NCBI GenBank assembly: GCA_000814665.1
Contig: JWIH01000021.1
Span: 124,001 to 188,000 of the forward strand
Length of the DNA: 64,000 nucleotides
Direction: 5' to 3'
Origin: Pseudoalteromonas flavipulchra NCIMB 2033 = ATCC BAA-314
GTDB lineage: Bacteria > Pseudomonadota > Gammaproteobacteria > Enterobacterales > Alteromonadaceae
The notes below the pieces were generated by a model, which saw only the letters and a list, made by a program, of their open reading frames with translations, made no database searches and was not told the DNA's origin. A program made the translations under genes and the position numbers. Positions 9,072 through 17,869 of the stretch are shown here, piece by piece (the first letter of the stretch is position 1; each line of letters starts with the position of its first letter).

Positions 9072-9452
9072 ATGAAACCTAACTCAACCGAACTAATCGT
9101 TTTAAAAATCCTTTGGCGTGAACAGCCAAGAACGGGCAAAGAAATTCACACAGAAATAGGATCAAAGCTCAGCTGGAGCTACTCATCAACTCGAAAAACT
9201 CTTGAGAGAATGTGTGAAAAGGGTTATCTCGCCGAGCAAATGCAAGGCAATAAAAAAATATACTCAGCTGTCCTTGCTAAGGTACCGACTCTCGCACTTT
9301 ATGCCCAAGAGTTTGCAAAGCAAATTATGGAGTTGGATGAGCCTCTGCCAATCGCTATGTTTTCAGATAGTAAGTTAATTGCAGCGGATGAATTAGATGA
9401 ATTAGAAGCCATGTTAGATGAGTTAGCTAAGACGCAAGGTGATAAAGAGTAA
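9072..9452 (+). CDS. BlaI/MecI/CopY-family repressor
   Basis: A 126-residue winged-helix repressor of the BlaI/MecI family: the N-terminal wHTH runs through residues ~1-75 (STELIVLKILW at the start, TRKTLERMCEKGYL in the recognition region), followed by a short dimerisation helix. The start at 9072 is preferred over a GTG at 9042, since the latter falls inside an operator palindrome and the family begins with this segment. The M56 protease gene follows after 3 bp. In characterised systems the M56 protease inactivates the repressor when the sensor is triggered; a similar role is inferred here. Confidence 0.92.
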   Translation: MKPNSTELIVLKILWREQPRTGKEIHTEIGSKLSWSYSSTRKTLERMCEKGYLAEQMQGNKKIYSAVLAKVPTLALYAQEFAKQIMELDEPLPIAMFSDSKLIAADELDELEAMLDELAKTQGDKE

Positions 9453-9455
9453 GGT

Positions 9456-10784
9456 ATGGAACTAATATTAATTTCGGTCTTGCTGTGGGTGGCGCTTAGT
9501 GGCTTAACGTACGCACTAGGTGTGAAATTTTCCGCTCGGTATGTACAGAATAAAGGACTTTGGTGGGGCGTGCTGGCAGTGACTTTTGTGCCTTGGATCC
9601 CACTTGAACACATGGAGCAACACAACGCCATTCCAGCCGTATTGTTTAATGCCAATTTACAACAATTTGCAGAGCCGCTGCTGGCAATGACGAAGCGCAC
9701 TCAAGTTGCGTCTGACTGGCTAAACCTGACGCTTATGGCTGTATTTCTGGTCTATTGCGTTGGGCTAATCGCTCATCTTTTGGTACTTGGGCGACAGTAT
9801 TGGCGAGTAAAACGCCTCTGTAGCACCGCCTCAAAAATAAAGCTCGGCGCACGGAGTTGCTATCAATTGCCAATTACTTGCTCTCCTTTTGTGTTCGGAC
9901 TGTGGCAACCTAAAGTGTATTTGCCGGTGGAATTTGACACGCTACCAGAGGCAGAACAGCAAGCACTTATTCTGCATGAGTTAACCCACATAGATAAAGG
10001 CGATCACATTGCCGTCGTAATTTGGCGAATACTCGCGACGCTTGCTTGGTTTAATCCGTTTATTGCAAAAATGGAACAGGGCTTTATTCGAGCGATGGAA
10101 TATCGCTGTGATGAGGTGACGATAGCGAAGCACGGCCTTGAGCCTTTGGCTTATAGCAAAGCATTAATGAACTCTTTAAAACGGGCTGCTGCTCCGCCGA
10201 AAACGATGAATATGACAGCAAATTTTGCATCTAACTCTTTGACTTTAGATGATTATAAAAAGCGTTTTAGCGTTATTCTTAAATCTAAAAAGAAGCCAAG
10301 TAATCTTGTGTTGATAGGGGTTTTTGTGTTGCTTAGTTCAGGTTTAGCCTATGGCAATATTCAATGGACAATGGGAACGGCAATGGTGAGTAAAACATGG
10401 ACATACCCGGTCGTCACCCCTGAAATAACATCAAGGTTTGGGCATGTATCGAACTTTCGTCACAATAAAGCACATCAAGGACTGGATTTAGCTGGCGGCG
10501 TTGGTGAACCTGCGATGGCGGTTGCCAGCGGTACGGTCACGATTGCCGATGATAAAACCTTGCCTGAGAATTACGGTAAAGTGGTGTTGATCCATCATGA
10601 CAATGGTTATCAAAGTCTCTACGCACATCTTGATAGCATTGATGTTGAGGTGGGTGAGCAAGTATCACAAGGAGAAGTGATCGGTACCATAGGTGAAACC
10701 GGTCGAGTCACTGGTCCACATCTACATCTAGAAGCTTTACATAACAACACGCGCATTGATCCGCTGACCTTATTGGAAAATTAA
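9456..10784 (+). CDS. BlaR1-like M56 protease fused to M23 peptidoglycan peptidase
   Basis: A 442-residue membrane protein. Helices at residues ~1-24, ~35-53 and ~90-112 precede a cytoplasmic M56 zinc protease with H174-E-L-T-H178; a fourth helix at ~283-303 leads to a periplasmic C-terminal domain. In BlaR1 and MecR1 that domain is a penicillin-binding sensor. Here residues ~326-440 are an M23 (LytM) domain with its metal ligands intact: H340 and D344 in HQGLD, and H422-L-H424, plus YAHL. The gene sits between the BlaI-like repressor and a second M23 gene (1 bp gap). The likely role is sensing or cutting peptidoglycan and switching off the repressor; this is inferred. Confidence 0.9.
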   Translation: MELILISVLLWVALSGLTYALGVKFSARYVQNKGLWWGVLAVTFVPWIPLEHMEQHNAIPAVLFNANLQQFAEPLLAMTKRTQVASDWLNLTLMAVFLVYCVGLIAHLLVLGRQYWRVKRLCSTASKIKLGARSCYQLPITCSPFVFGLWQPKVYLPVEFDTLPEAEQQALILHELTHIDKGDHIAVVIWRILATLAWFNPFIAKMEQGFIRAMEYRCDEVTIAKHGLEPLAYSKALMNSLKRAAAPPKTMNMTANFASNSLTLDDYKKRFSVILKSKKKPSNLVLIGVFVLLSSGLAYGNIQWTMGTAMVSKTWTYPVVTPEITSRFGHVSNFRHNKAHQGLDLAGGVGEPAMAVASGTVTIADDKTLPENYGKVVLIHHDNGYQSLYAHLDSIDVEVGEQVSQGEVIGTIGETGRVTGPHLHLEALHNNTRIDPLTLLEN

Positions 10785-10785
10785 C

Positions 10786-12138
10786 ATGATTAAAAAGCTT
10801 TCTATCGCCATTGCAATGATGGCAACTTTTGGCTGCTCGAAACAACCCGAGCAGACTCATTCGGTCAATAAAGCGCAAGAGAACACCTTTGTGTCGGCGC
10901 AAGCAGATCAAGAGCAAGCTGTTGTACATAATGGATCCGCTGAAGACTCAGTCGCGGCCCAAATCACTCAGGAGCTAAAGCCAGTTCAAGATATTTGTTT
11001 ACTTGAACTTAAATCGGGTGAGAGTTTAGCGAATCTCTTAAGTCAGTTTGCATTCAGTGACCGCGATAGTTGGCTGGTGGAACAAGCCGTGAGTACGTGG
11101 ACATCACTGACTAAGCTCAAGGCTGGACAGTTAATAGAAGCAGAGCTTGTAGACGGACAAGTACAGCAGATCCGCTTTGAATATGCATTTGCTCAGGTTA
11201 TTGAGATTAAAAGAGTGGATGAGCAGTGGCATGCATCGCTAAGTGAGCTTGAAACCGTCACGCAAACAAAGCGTTTATCGACAAGCATAGATTCTAGCTT
11301 TTTTGTGGACGCCAGCAAAATCGGGGTGCCCAATGATATTATCAATCAAAGTATTGTGGCCTTATCTCACCTTGTCGATTTTCAAAGAGAAGTATATGCT
11401 GGTGATCAAATTGATTTTGTATTTCAAGAACAGCAGCTTGTGGTTGCCGAAGAGTTACTCAAGCAAATCTCCAAACCTTTAGCATTACAACATGTTGCGC
11501 TACTTTCTGGAAAAGAAAAATACCGCTTATACCGCTTATACCGGTTTACTGATAATAGCGGAACGACCGCTTTTTACCACTCAGATGGTACCCTCGCGCA
11601 AAGCTTTCTAATGAAAACGCCCCTTAACGGTGCTCGATTATCGTCAAACTTCGGTAAACGTCATCACCCAGTATTGGGCTATACCCGAATGCACAAAGGG
11701 ATCGATTTTGGTGCGCCTGTTGGTACGCCTATTATGGCTGCAGGCTCAGGAAAAGTACTCAAAGCTGGGTGGGGCGGCAGCTTTGGTAATCGCGTAGTGT
11801 TAGATCACGGTAAAGGCTATCAAACACTTTATGCTCACTTAAATGGCTTTGCGAACGGTCTCAAGGCTGGGGGGCGAGTAAAGCAAGGCGATGTGATTGG
11901 CTATCTTGGGAATACCGGCCTGTCGCAGGCGCGTCACTTACATTATGAAGTGCATAAAGATGGAAAAGCCATCAATCCACTCACCCTAAAACAACCAAAA
12001 AACACCAAGCTAAGTGACACGCAATTTGATGAATTTAGCGCGCAGGTTGCACAAATTACCACACTGCTCGATAGCGAAAACACAAAGCTAGCTCACCATG
12101 ATGGACAGTCGGGCCGCATAGGTAATGCCGATGACTAG
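10786..12138 (+). CDS. M23-family peptidoglycan endopeptidase, lipoprotein
   Basis: A 450-residue predicted lipoprotein: a short hydrophobic leader ends at TFGCSK, a usable lipobox with the cysteine at about residue 17. Residues ~70-150 look like the OapA/LysM-like region of MepM-type enzymes (SGESLANLLSQF). The M23 domain (~285-400) has all ligands: H303 and D307 in HKGIDF, H384-L-H386, and YAHLNGF. It should cut peptide cross-links in the periplasm. A 9-bp tandem duplication gives YRLYRLYR at about residues 246-253. The last 14 bp overlap the DUF418 gene. It belongs to the BlaI-controlled operon. Confidence 0.9.
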   Translation: MIKKLSIAIAMMATFGCSKQPEQTHSVNKAQENTFVSAQADQEQAVVHNGSAEDSVAAQITQELKPVQDICLLELKSGESLANLLSQFAFSDRDSWLVEQAVSTWTSLTKLKAGQLIEAELVDGQVQQIRFEYAFAQVIEIKRVDEQWHASLSELETVTQTKRLSTSIDSSFFVDASKIGVPNDIINQSIVALSHLVDFQREVYAGDQIDFVFQEQQLVVAEELLKQISKPLALQHVALLSGKEKYRLYRLYRFTDNSGTTAFYHSDGTLAQSFLMKTPLNGARLSSNFGKRHHPVLGYTRMHKGIDFGAPVGTPIMAAGSGKVLKAGWGGSFGNRVVLDHGKGYQTLYAHLNGFANGLKAGGRVKQGDVIGYLGNTGLSQARHLHYEVHKDGKAINPLTLKQPKNTKLSDTQFDEFSAQVAQITTLLDSENTKLAHHDGQSGRIGNADD

Positions 12139-13354
12139 TCCTGAAAGAAATCGCATTAACAGCCTCGACTTTATTCGCGGGATAGCAATCCTATGTATTT
12201 TACTTATCAACATCGAAAGCTTTGCCTATCCCAATCCATGGGGCAGTTACCAATATGGCTTTATGACGGATATAGACAGTGAGGTAAGGTACTGGGTTTA
12301 TGTATTTGCTCAGGGCAAGTTTTACGGACTGTTGGCGATGTTATTTGGCGCAGGTCTCACCATTATTCTTCAAAAACAGCCATTTGAATTTGCTATTAAA
12401 TTAAGTGCGGCTAGGCTAGTGGCTTTATTTATACTCGGCCTTGTTCATGCTTATTGTATTTGGAGTGGCGACATTCTCTATCACTATGCCGTGATAGGAA
12501 TGATTGCCACCACCGTCATATTACTTGGCACCCGGGCCATCAAAGTCAGCATAGTAATTTGTTTGGCGTTTATGTTAGTTGCAGGTTTTGGCAGAGCAGA
12601 GCGCACCATCGCCCAATATGATGCTTACCAAGCAGCACTCAATGTGGACGAAGCGTCTCGCACACGAGACCAGCAAAAAGCGATTAATCGGTGGCAGAAT
12701 AAAACCGAACCACGGACACCCACTCATCGTACTTTGGAAGAAACGCCAAGCTTAACTGAGTATTGGCAGGAAAACTTTGACAGTCCGCAAGTCCACAAAG
12801 GTAAGCTGTTTTATTCAAGTATTTTTTGGTCCACGCTAATGATGATGCTGATAGGCTCGCAGCTGTTTCAATGGGGATTGTTCTCAAAGACTAAACTTAG
12901 CCCATTTGCGGTAGTGGCACTGCTTTGCTTGATTGCGGTGTCATGTTATGCCACTCAAGCTCGCTATTTTCATTGGCTACAAAGTTCACATATCCCAGTG
13001 TTATCTTACGCTAAACAAATGATCATTGTACTTAACCGGGAGCTGCAAGCGATTGTTTACTTGGTTTTGTTGTCTTTACTATATAACCGTTGGTTGCATC
13101 GCTTCAAACCCCTTGAGGCGATAAATCAAGTGGGTCGATTTGCGCTGAGCAACTACATTGGACAGTCACTGTTATTGGTGGTGATATTTTATGGCTTTGG
13201 ATTACATAATACGCTAAGTCGCAGTGAGCTCTTGCTCTTATGGCTTGTGATTATGGCAGTGCAGCTGCTGTTAAATACGGCTTATGGGCGATTCTTTAAA
13301 GTGGGACCCGTTGAACGTGTATGGCGCAAACTAACAATTAAGTTACATGCATAA
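12125..13354 (+). CDS. DUF418/YeiB-family multipass membrane protein
   Basis: A 409-residue inner-membrane protein of the DUF418 (YeiB) family. The family signature SLDFIRGIAILCILLINI opens the protein, LLAMLFGAGL follows, and the C-terminal half has GRFALSNYIGQS, the characteristic DUF418 motif. I count roughly eight to ten membrane segments with a hydrophilic loop at ~160-225. YeiB relatives resemble acyltransferase-3 membrane proteins and may modify a cell-envelope molecule, but no activity is established. It overlaps the M23 lipoprotein gene by 14 bp, so it is translated from the same operon. ATG at 12131 is an alternative start. Confidence 0.9.
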   Translation: MPMTSPERNRINSLDFIRGIAILCILLINIESFAYPNPWGSYQYGFMTDIDSEVRYWVYVFAQGKFYGLLAMLFGAGLTIILQKQPFEFAIKLSAARLVALFILGLVHAYCIWSGDILYHYAVIGMIATTVILLGTRAIKVSIVICLAFMLVAGFGRAERTIAQYDAYQAALNVDEASRTRDQQKAINRWQNKTEPRTPTHRTLEETPSLTEYWQENFDSPQVHKGKLFYSSIFWSTLMMMLIGSQLFQWGLFSKTKLSPFAVVALLCLIAVSCYATQARYFHWLQSSHIPVLSYAKQMIIVLNRELQAIVYLVLLSLLYNRWLHRFKPLEAINQVGRFALSNYIGQSLLLVVIFYGFGLHNTLSRSELLLLWLVIMAVQLLLNTAYGRFFKVGPVERVWRKLTIKLHA

Positions 13355-13359
13355 TCGAC

Positions 13360-13432
13360 TCGAATTTTTTACAAATTCGAACTTCATACCTAAGCTAACT
13401 TTGACCTAAAATTGATGTCTATACGTTAGCTT
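13360..13432. other. Two inverted repeats between DUF418 and GNAT genes
   Basis: TCGAATTT-TTTAC-AAATTCGA (13360-13380) is an 8-bp perfect stem just after the DUF418 stop, perhaps a weak terminator. AAGCTAAC (13392-13399) and GTTAGCTT (13425-13432) form a second dyad upstream of the GNAT gene and could be a regulator site. Function is unproven. Confidence 0.35.
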
Positions 13433-13442
13433 GAGGTAAAGT

Positions 13443-14027
13443 ATGGAAATAGAAATAACACAAGGATGGGACATTGAGCATGCGCAAGCGGCTGCTGAGC
13501 TTTATGTTGATGCGTTTGGTAGCAAATTTAAAGCCGCAGTGCCGGATCGCAATAAGCTGATCACTATTATCGCGAAGAGCTTCATCTCAGAATACTCTTT
13601 TGCTGCCTTTGCAGAAGGCAAGTTAGTGGGGGTTGCGGGCTTTCAATATGGCAAAAGCGGTTTTACATCGAATATGGGCTTTACTGGACTCATTGACGAA
13701 TTAGGCTTACTAGGTGGGGTTAAAGCCGCAGCGGTGTTTACCCTATTTGAGCGAAAGCCTGCGCCCAATGAAGTGGTGATGGACGGCATCGCTGTTGCAG
13801 AATCGGTCAGAGGACAAGGTGTTGGCACTGCGCTTCTAGTGGCACTGCAGCGCTATACCAAACAAAGCGGGTTTCACGCTTTACGACTTGATGTAATTGA
13901 TTCTAACCCCCAAGCAAAAAAGCTTTATATGAGAATGGGCTTTGTTGCCTCCCATCACGAAGATTTTTCTTATCTCAATTGGTTAACCGGTTTTAGCGGG
14001 GCAACAACGATGTTGTGGCGTCCATAG
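13443..14027 (+). CDS. GNAT-family N-acetyltransferase
   Basis: A 194-residue single-domain GNAT. The acetyl-CoA binding loop is SVRGQGVGTALLVAL (about residues 121-135), preceded by the strand VVMDGIAV, and the C-terminal part has LDVIDSNPQAKKLYMRMGFV, which is the usual beta6/alpha4 segment. A ~20-residue alanine/glycine-rich insertion lies between strands 3 and 4. GAGGTAAAGT sits directly upstream of the ATG. Transcribed alone; substrate unknown. Confidence 0.9.
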   Translation: MEIEITQGWDIEHAQAAAELYVDAFGSKFKAAVPDRNKLITIIAKSFISEYSFAAFAEGKLVGVAGFQYGKSGFTSNMGFTGLIDELGLLGGVKAAAVFTLFERKPAPNEVVMDGIAVAESVRGQGVGTALLVALQRYTKQSGFHALRLDVIDSNPQAKKLYMRMGFVASHHEDFSYLNWLTGFSGATTMLWRP

Positions 14028-14143
14028 GACCGGTTCTCTTTGCTGCTAAAAATAAACGTGAAAGATAAGCAGACCTTAGACATTTGCTTTTGCTATGAAG
14101 TAACAAGTAAAATGCCGAACTTTACGCATAACCAGACACCAAC

Positions 14144-15076
14144 ATGACAGCAATAAATCCTGTATCGACCCTCCTTAATCATCTGCAAACCCAAGCCGTA
14201 CCAAACGAGCTAAGGCGTCTATTTCATGGACGTGGTCGTTGCTATGAAGGGCTTGAACAAATCACAGTAGATTGGTTACAAGGTCAGCTCTTAGTCTCTT
14301 TATTCAAGGAGCACGACGTTGACTTGATAGCGTCGTTAAAGCAGGCATTATTATCACTTGTGGAGACTGAAGCGTTTAACGGAAAACTCTCTGCTATTTT
14401 ACTACAGCATCGTTATTTGCCTGACTCAGATCTCGAGGTTTTGTATGGTGAATTAACCGCTATGCCTATCGTTGAAGAAAATGGACTTAAATATGGCTTA
14501 AAGCTTGGCGTAAAACAGAACATGGGACTGTTTTTAGATATGCGTTTGGGTCGTGAGTTTGTTAAAGCTCAGTCTACGGGGGCTCGGGTACTTAATCTGT
14601 TCTCTTATACTTGCGGGTTTTCCGTCGCGGCAATTGCAGGCGGTGCTGCCCATGTTGTGAATCTAGATATGGCAAAAGCGGCGCTCAAGCAAGGCCGAGT
14701 CAACCATCAACTCAATGAACACGACCTCAGTAAGGTGTCTTTTTTAGGCCATGATTTATTCAAATCTTGGGGAAAAGTGCGTAAATATGGGCCGTACGAC
14801 CTTATTGTAATTGATCCGCCAAGCTTTCAAAAAGGCAGCTTTGCATTGACCAAAGACTATCAACGTATTTTAAGAAAGCTTCCTGAGTTACTTACGCCAA
14901 ATGCCCAAGTGTTGGCGTGTGTGAATTCTCCCGATGTTTCAAGCCAATTTCTGATTGATGAAATGACCAGAGAGGCACCAACGCTCATGTTTGTTGAACG
15001 TTTACAAAACCCACCTGAATTTAAAGACATTGATGAGCAAAGCAGCCTCAAGTGTTTAAGATTTAAAGCAAGTTAA
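14144..15076 (+). CDS. Class I SAM methyltransferase, RlmI/RlmK-like
   Basis: A 310-residue methyltransferase of the group that includes the 23S rRNA enzymes RlmI and the RlmK part of RlmKL. An N-terminal EEHD-like region (residues ~1-110) precedes the Rossmann domain with VLNLFSYTCGFSVAAI (SAM motif I), NLDMAKAAL (motif II) and VIDPPSFQKGSF (motif IV, DPPSF). It lacks the PUA domain of RlmI and the THUMP of RlmL. The target is probably RNA; exact base and position are not readable. Alone on its strand. Confidence 0.88.
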   Translation: MTAINPVSTLLNHLQTQAVPNELRRLFHGRGRCYEGLEQITVDWLQGQLLVSLFKEHDVDLIASLKQALLSLVETEAFNGKLSAILLQHRYLPDSDLEVLYGELTAMPIVEENGLKYGLKLGVKQNMGLFLDMRLGREFVKAQSTGARVLNLFSYTCGFSVAAIAGGAAHVVNLDMAKAALKQGRVNHQLNEHDLSKVSFLGHDLFKSWGKVRKYGPYDLIVIDPPSFQKGSFALTKDYQRILRKLPELLTPNAQVLACVNSPDVSSQFLIDEMTREAPTLMFVERLQNPPEFKDIDEQSSLKCLRFKAS

Positions 15077-15227
15077 TCTATTTTTTAGCACTTTAACTTG
15101 GATGTAAAAGTGTGGACTAATACAGATAACCATTTAGCATTGAAAAGCGACCATTCAGCAATATTCAGAGTGCTTTTCGACGCTAAATGCGTACCATGAA
15201 CGTATTCAGTCACTATTTGTATTGATT

Positions 15228-16250
15228 ATGGTCAATCTCACATTGCAGCGAAATGAACAATTCGCAATTTTAGCTATCGTTGCCGCAATAAGTTTTGCTA
15301 TCAGCCTTACTGATTGGGTGCAGCGGGGCATGTTGTTGTCGACAAATATCGCGGTTTCTTCTATTTTGGCGGTTGTGTTCCTCTACTGGTTACCTATGGT
15401 GATAAGTTACGTACTCATCATCCGTTTCAAGATAGGCAATTGGCCGCTGCAATATATCGGCTTTTATGGACTGATGGTAATGGGCTGTTTATGTTGGGGT
15501 GTACTCAGAAGTGGAATGTTAAATACCCATGCATTTTCACTGTTTGAGGCGCTAACCATCGCACTGCCTTGGTCTAGCGGTATTTTTGTGGTGATTAAGT
15601 TCTACCTTTCCCAAAAGTTGTTAAAACAAGAAAAACAGCTTCGCCAACTTGCTGAAATTAAGTTATTACACAGTCAGTTAAACCCGCACTTTATGTTCAA
15701 CAGCCTCAACACAATTGCAGCCTTTGTACCAAATCAACCAGAAGCAGCACGGTCTTTGGTTCATAATCTCGCTGCGGTATTAAGATATTCATTAACGCAT
15801 TCTGTGACAAGCGGAAAAATACCGAGCAAAGTATCCGTTGCCGATGAGCTAATTGCACTAAATCAATGGTGCGAGATAGAGCAAAGCCGGTTTGGGGATG
15901 CGCTTATCATCGACTTTGATATCGACGATGCATTATTGAGCGAAGTAATACCGCCAATGATTTTACAGCCGCTTTTGGAAAATGCAGTGAAACATGGCAA
16001 CAGTAGGCCGCTTCACATTGATGTATCAATCAAAAAGTTAGCGAACCAGTTAGTGTTTAAAATCAGTGACAACGGGGTGGGCTTTAAGGAGCAGGACATA
16101 TTGGGTTCGTCAGATGCGGGACTCGGTCTTTCGATAACGCGCTCACGGTTAAAGTTAGAAGAAAATGCTGAACTTAGGCTTGGTAACGACATGCACAGAG
16201 GTGGTGCGGTTGTCAGCTTTTCACTCACACGAGGAGCAAAGGAATGTTGA
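15228..16250 (+). CDS. LytS/YehU-type sensor histidine kinase
   Basis: A 340-residue kinase with four predicted membrane helices in residues ~10-125, a short coiled linker (KQEKQLRQLAEIK), the His_kinase domain with H154 in QLNPHFMFNSLNTI and a HATPase (LLENAVKHG, DNGVGF, GLGLSITRSRL). The ATG at 15228 is chosen; a TTG at 15222 would add two residues. The gene overlaps the LytTR regulator by 7 bp, so the two form a two-component system. The short membrane part without a separate sensor domain suggests an input within or near the membrane. Confidence 0.93.
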   Translation: MVNLTLQRNEQFAILAIVAAISFAISLTDWVQRGMLLSTNIAVSSILAVVFLYWLPMVISYVLIIRFKIGNWPLQYIGFYGLMVMGCLCWGVLRSGMLNTHAFSLFEALTIALPWSSGIFVVIKFYLSQKLLKQEKQLRQLAEIKLLHSQLNPHFMFNSLNTIAAFVPNQPEAARSLVHNLAAVLRYSLTHSVTSGKIPSKVSVADELIALNQWCEIEQSRFGDALIIDFDIDDALLSEVIPPMILQPLLENAVKHGNSRPLHIDVSIKKLANQLVFKISDNGVGFKEQDILGSSDAGLGLSITRSRLKLEENAELRLGNDMHRGGAVVSFSLTRGAKEC

Positions 16251-16954
16251 ACATTGCCATTGTGGAAGATGAGCAACCGGCCATTGATAAATTAACTGAA
16301 CAACTTAGCCAGATCACCAAGCACAACTTGGTACTGACTTGTAACACGCCATTAGTATTTCTTGATACATATCGAGAACTTGCGATAGATATTGTCTTTG
16401 TCGATATTAACTTGCCAGAATGCAATGGTGTTACTTTGGTCGAGAAACTTCAAGCGACGGGGTTTTCAGGTGCGATAATTTTTACCACGGCCTACAGTGA
16501 GTTTGCGGTTGAGGCCTTTACGCTCGGCGCGGTTGATTATTTGCTCAAACCGTATAGTACTGAACGCTTAGCGTTGGCGCTATCAAGAGTCAATCGTGTT
16601 ATCGCGACAGGATTCGCCGCTACTTTAACGAGTAAGGTGGCGGGGAAAACCTCACTAATTGATGTCAGCAGTATCGAACTTATCAAGCTAGAATACGGTC
16701 AAGCTATTGCGTTTAGTAATGGACAGCAATATCCCATTGATGGCTCCCTTGAGGAGATCCAACAGCAATTGCCAACACATTTCTTAAGAGTTCACCGTAA
16801 TGCCATTGTAAACCAAAGCGCGATAACGGCGTTTGAACGCTGGGTTACAGGGGGTTACCTTGTCAAGTTGCGAGATAGCAATTTACAAGTTGTGACCAGC
16901 CGGGGCGGTGCAAAACTACTCAAACAACAACTGAGCAACATAGGGCTCAGCTAA
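16244..16954 (+). CDS. LytTR-family response regulator
   Basis: A 236-residue regulator. The receiver domain covers residues ~1-118, with the phosphoacceptor D54 in FVDINLPECNG, acidic pocket EDE near residues 7-9 and lysine in LLKPYS. The LytTR DNA-binding domain is at ~135-235 (FLRVHRNAIVNQSAI). It is the partner of the upstream kinase. The next gene, a hydrolase lipoprotein, starts 17 bp downstream on the same strand and is a candidate member of the same transcript. Confidence 0.94.
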   Translation: MLNIAIVEDEQPAIDKLTEQLSQITKHNLVLTCNTPLVFLDTYRELAIDIVFVDINLPECNGVTLVEKLQATGFSGAIIFTTAYSEFAVEAFTLGAVDYLLKPYSTERLALALSRVNRVIATGFAATLTSKVAGKTSLIDVSSIELIKLEYGQAIAFSNGQQYPIDGSLEEIQQQLPTHFLRVHRNAIVNQSAITAFERWVTGGYLVKLRDSNLQVVTSRGGAKLLKQQLSNIGLS

Positions 16955-16971
16955 CTCAAAAAGGTAATAAA

Positions 16972-17826
16972 ATGATGAAAACTATAATGCCATTTTCTTT
17001 GGTAGGGCTTCTTGCGGCCTGTTCAAACACGACTATACCAGATGTTAAACGTCAGTTTATCGATGATGGTCAGACTCATCCATTGGTTGTGGTGTTAGGT
17101 GGCAGCGAAGGGGGGAATACACTCGCTAATCCTCAGTGGAAACCATTTTTAGATGGGTTTAATGATATTGGTGTCTCAGTAGCGGCACTTGGTTATTATG
17201 GCACTGAAAATACATCGAGCAGTGCAGCTGAATTATCTTTGAATGATATAGCCAAACGGATAAAAGCATTGAGTGCAGACCCAAAGATAAACCCAAATTG
17301 CGTAACGGTGTATGGTTTTTCTAAAGGAGCGGAGCTTGCGTTATTACTCGGTGCGCACTTTGATGAGATAAACCATGTAGTGTCCGTTATGCCTAGTCAC
17401 GTAAGCTGGAATGCTGTTAAGACCTTGTCTTCTCGCTCGAGCTGGACGCTTAGCGGCAATGCTCTGGACTACATTGATGCACCCCTGTTGTCATGGAAAA
17501 TGCAAAAAGGGAACGTAACGGGAGAGTTTACACCTGCCTTTGAGGCTGCATTGGCACAGGCAACGCCTGAAGCAATTGCAGCCGCTCGCATCCCGGTTGA
17601 AAACACCAATGGGCCAGTGTTGCTGGTCTCTGCCAAATATGATGAAATTTGGCCATCGTACAAAATGGCCGGATATATTGAAGCTGATTTACGCGAAGCT
17701 AGTTTTTCTCATCCATTTAAACATATCGCACTTAACTCGGGTCACTACAGCTTTAACAAAAAAGTGCAAACTGAGGTAAATCAATTTTTAAGCGAAACCT
17801 TGGTAGCACGTTGCGCGAATAAATAG
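16972..17826 (+). CDS. Alpha/beta hydrolase lipoprotein (acyl-CoA thioester hydrolase-like)
   Basis: A 284-residue alpha/beta hydrolase. The leader MMKTIMPFSLVGLLAACS carries a lipobox (LAAC) with the cysteine at about residue 17. The nucleophile elbow is GFSKGAEL (Gly-x-Ser-x-Gly), the acid probably the D of SAKYDEIWPS, and the histidine in LNSGHYSF, matching BAAT C-terminal-type hydrolases. Its export is unlike the intracellular thioesterases, so an envelope ester or amide is a likelier substrate. It follows the LytS/LytTR pair by 17 bp and may be made with it. Confidence 0.82.
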   Translation: MMKTIMPFSLVGLLAACSNTTIPDVKRQFIDDGQTHPLVVVLGGSEGGNTLANPQWKPFLDGFNDIGVSVAALGYYGTENTSSSAAELSLNDIAKRIKALSADPKINPNCVTVYGFSKGAELALLLGAHFDEINHVVSVMPSHVSWNAVKTLSSRSSWTLSGNALDYIDAPLLSWKMQKGNVTGEFTPAFEAALAQATPEAIAAARIPVENTNGPVLLVSAKYDEIWPSYKMAGYIEADLREASFSHPFKHIALNSGHYSFNKKVQTEVNQFLSETLVARCANK

Positions 17827-17869
17827 TAAGAAATTCACCTTGCTTTTGTATTGCTGGTCGTTGAAAAAT

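Noticed and set aside
9072..13354. Beta-lactamase operon
   Set aside because: BlaI and BlaR1 relatives are present, but no gene with a serine or metallo-beta-lactamase motif is found, and the sensor domain is M23.
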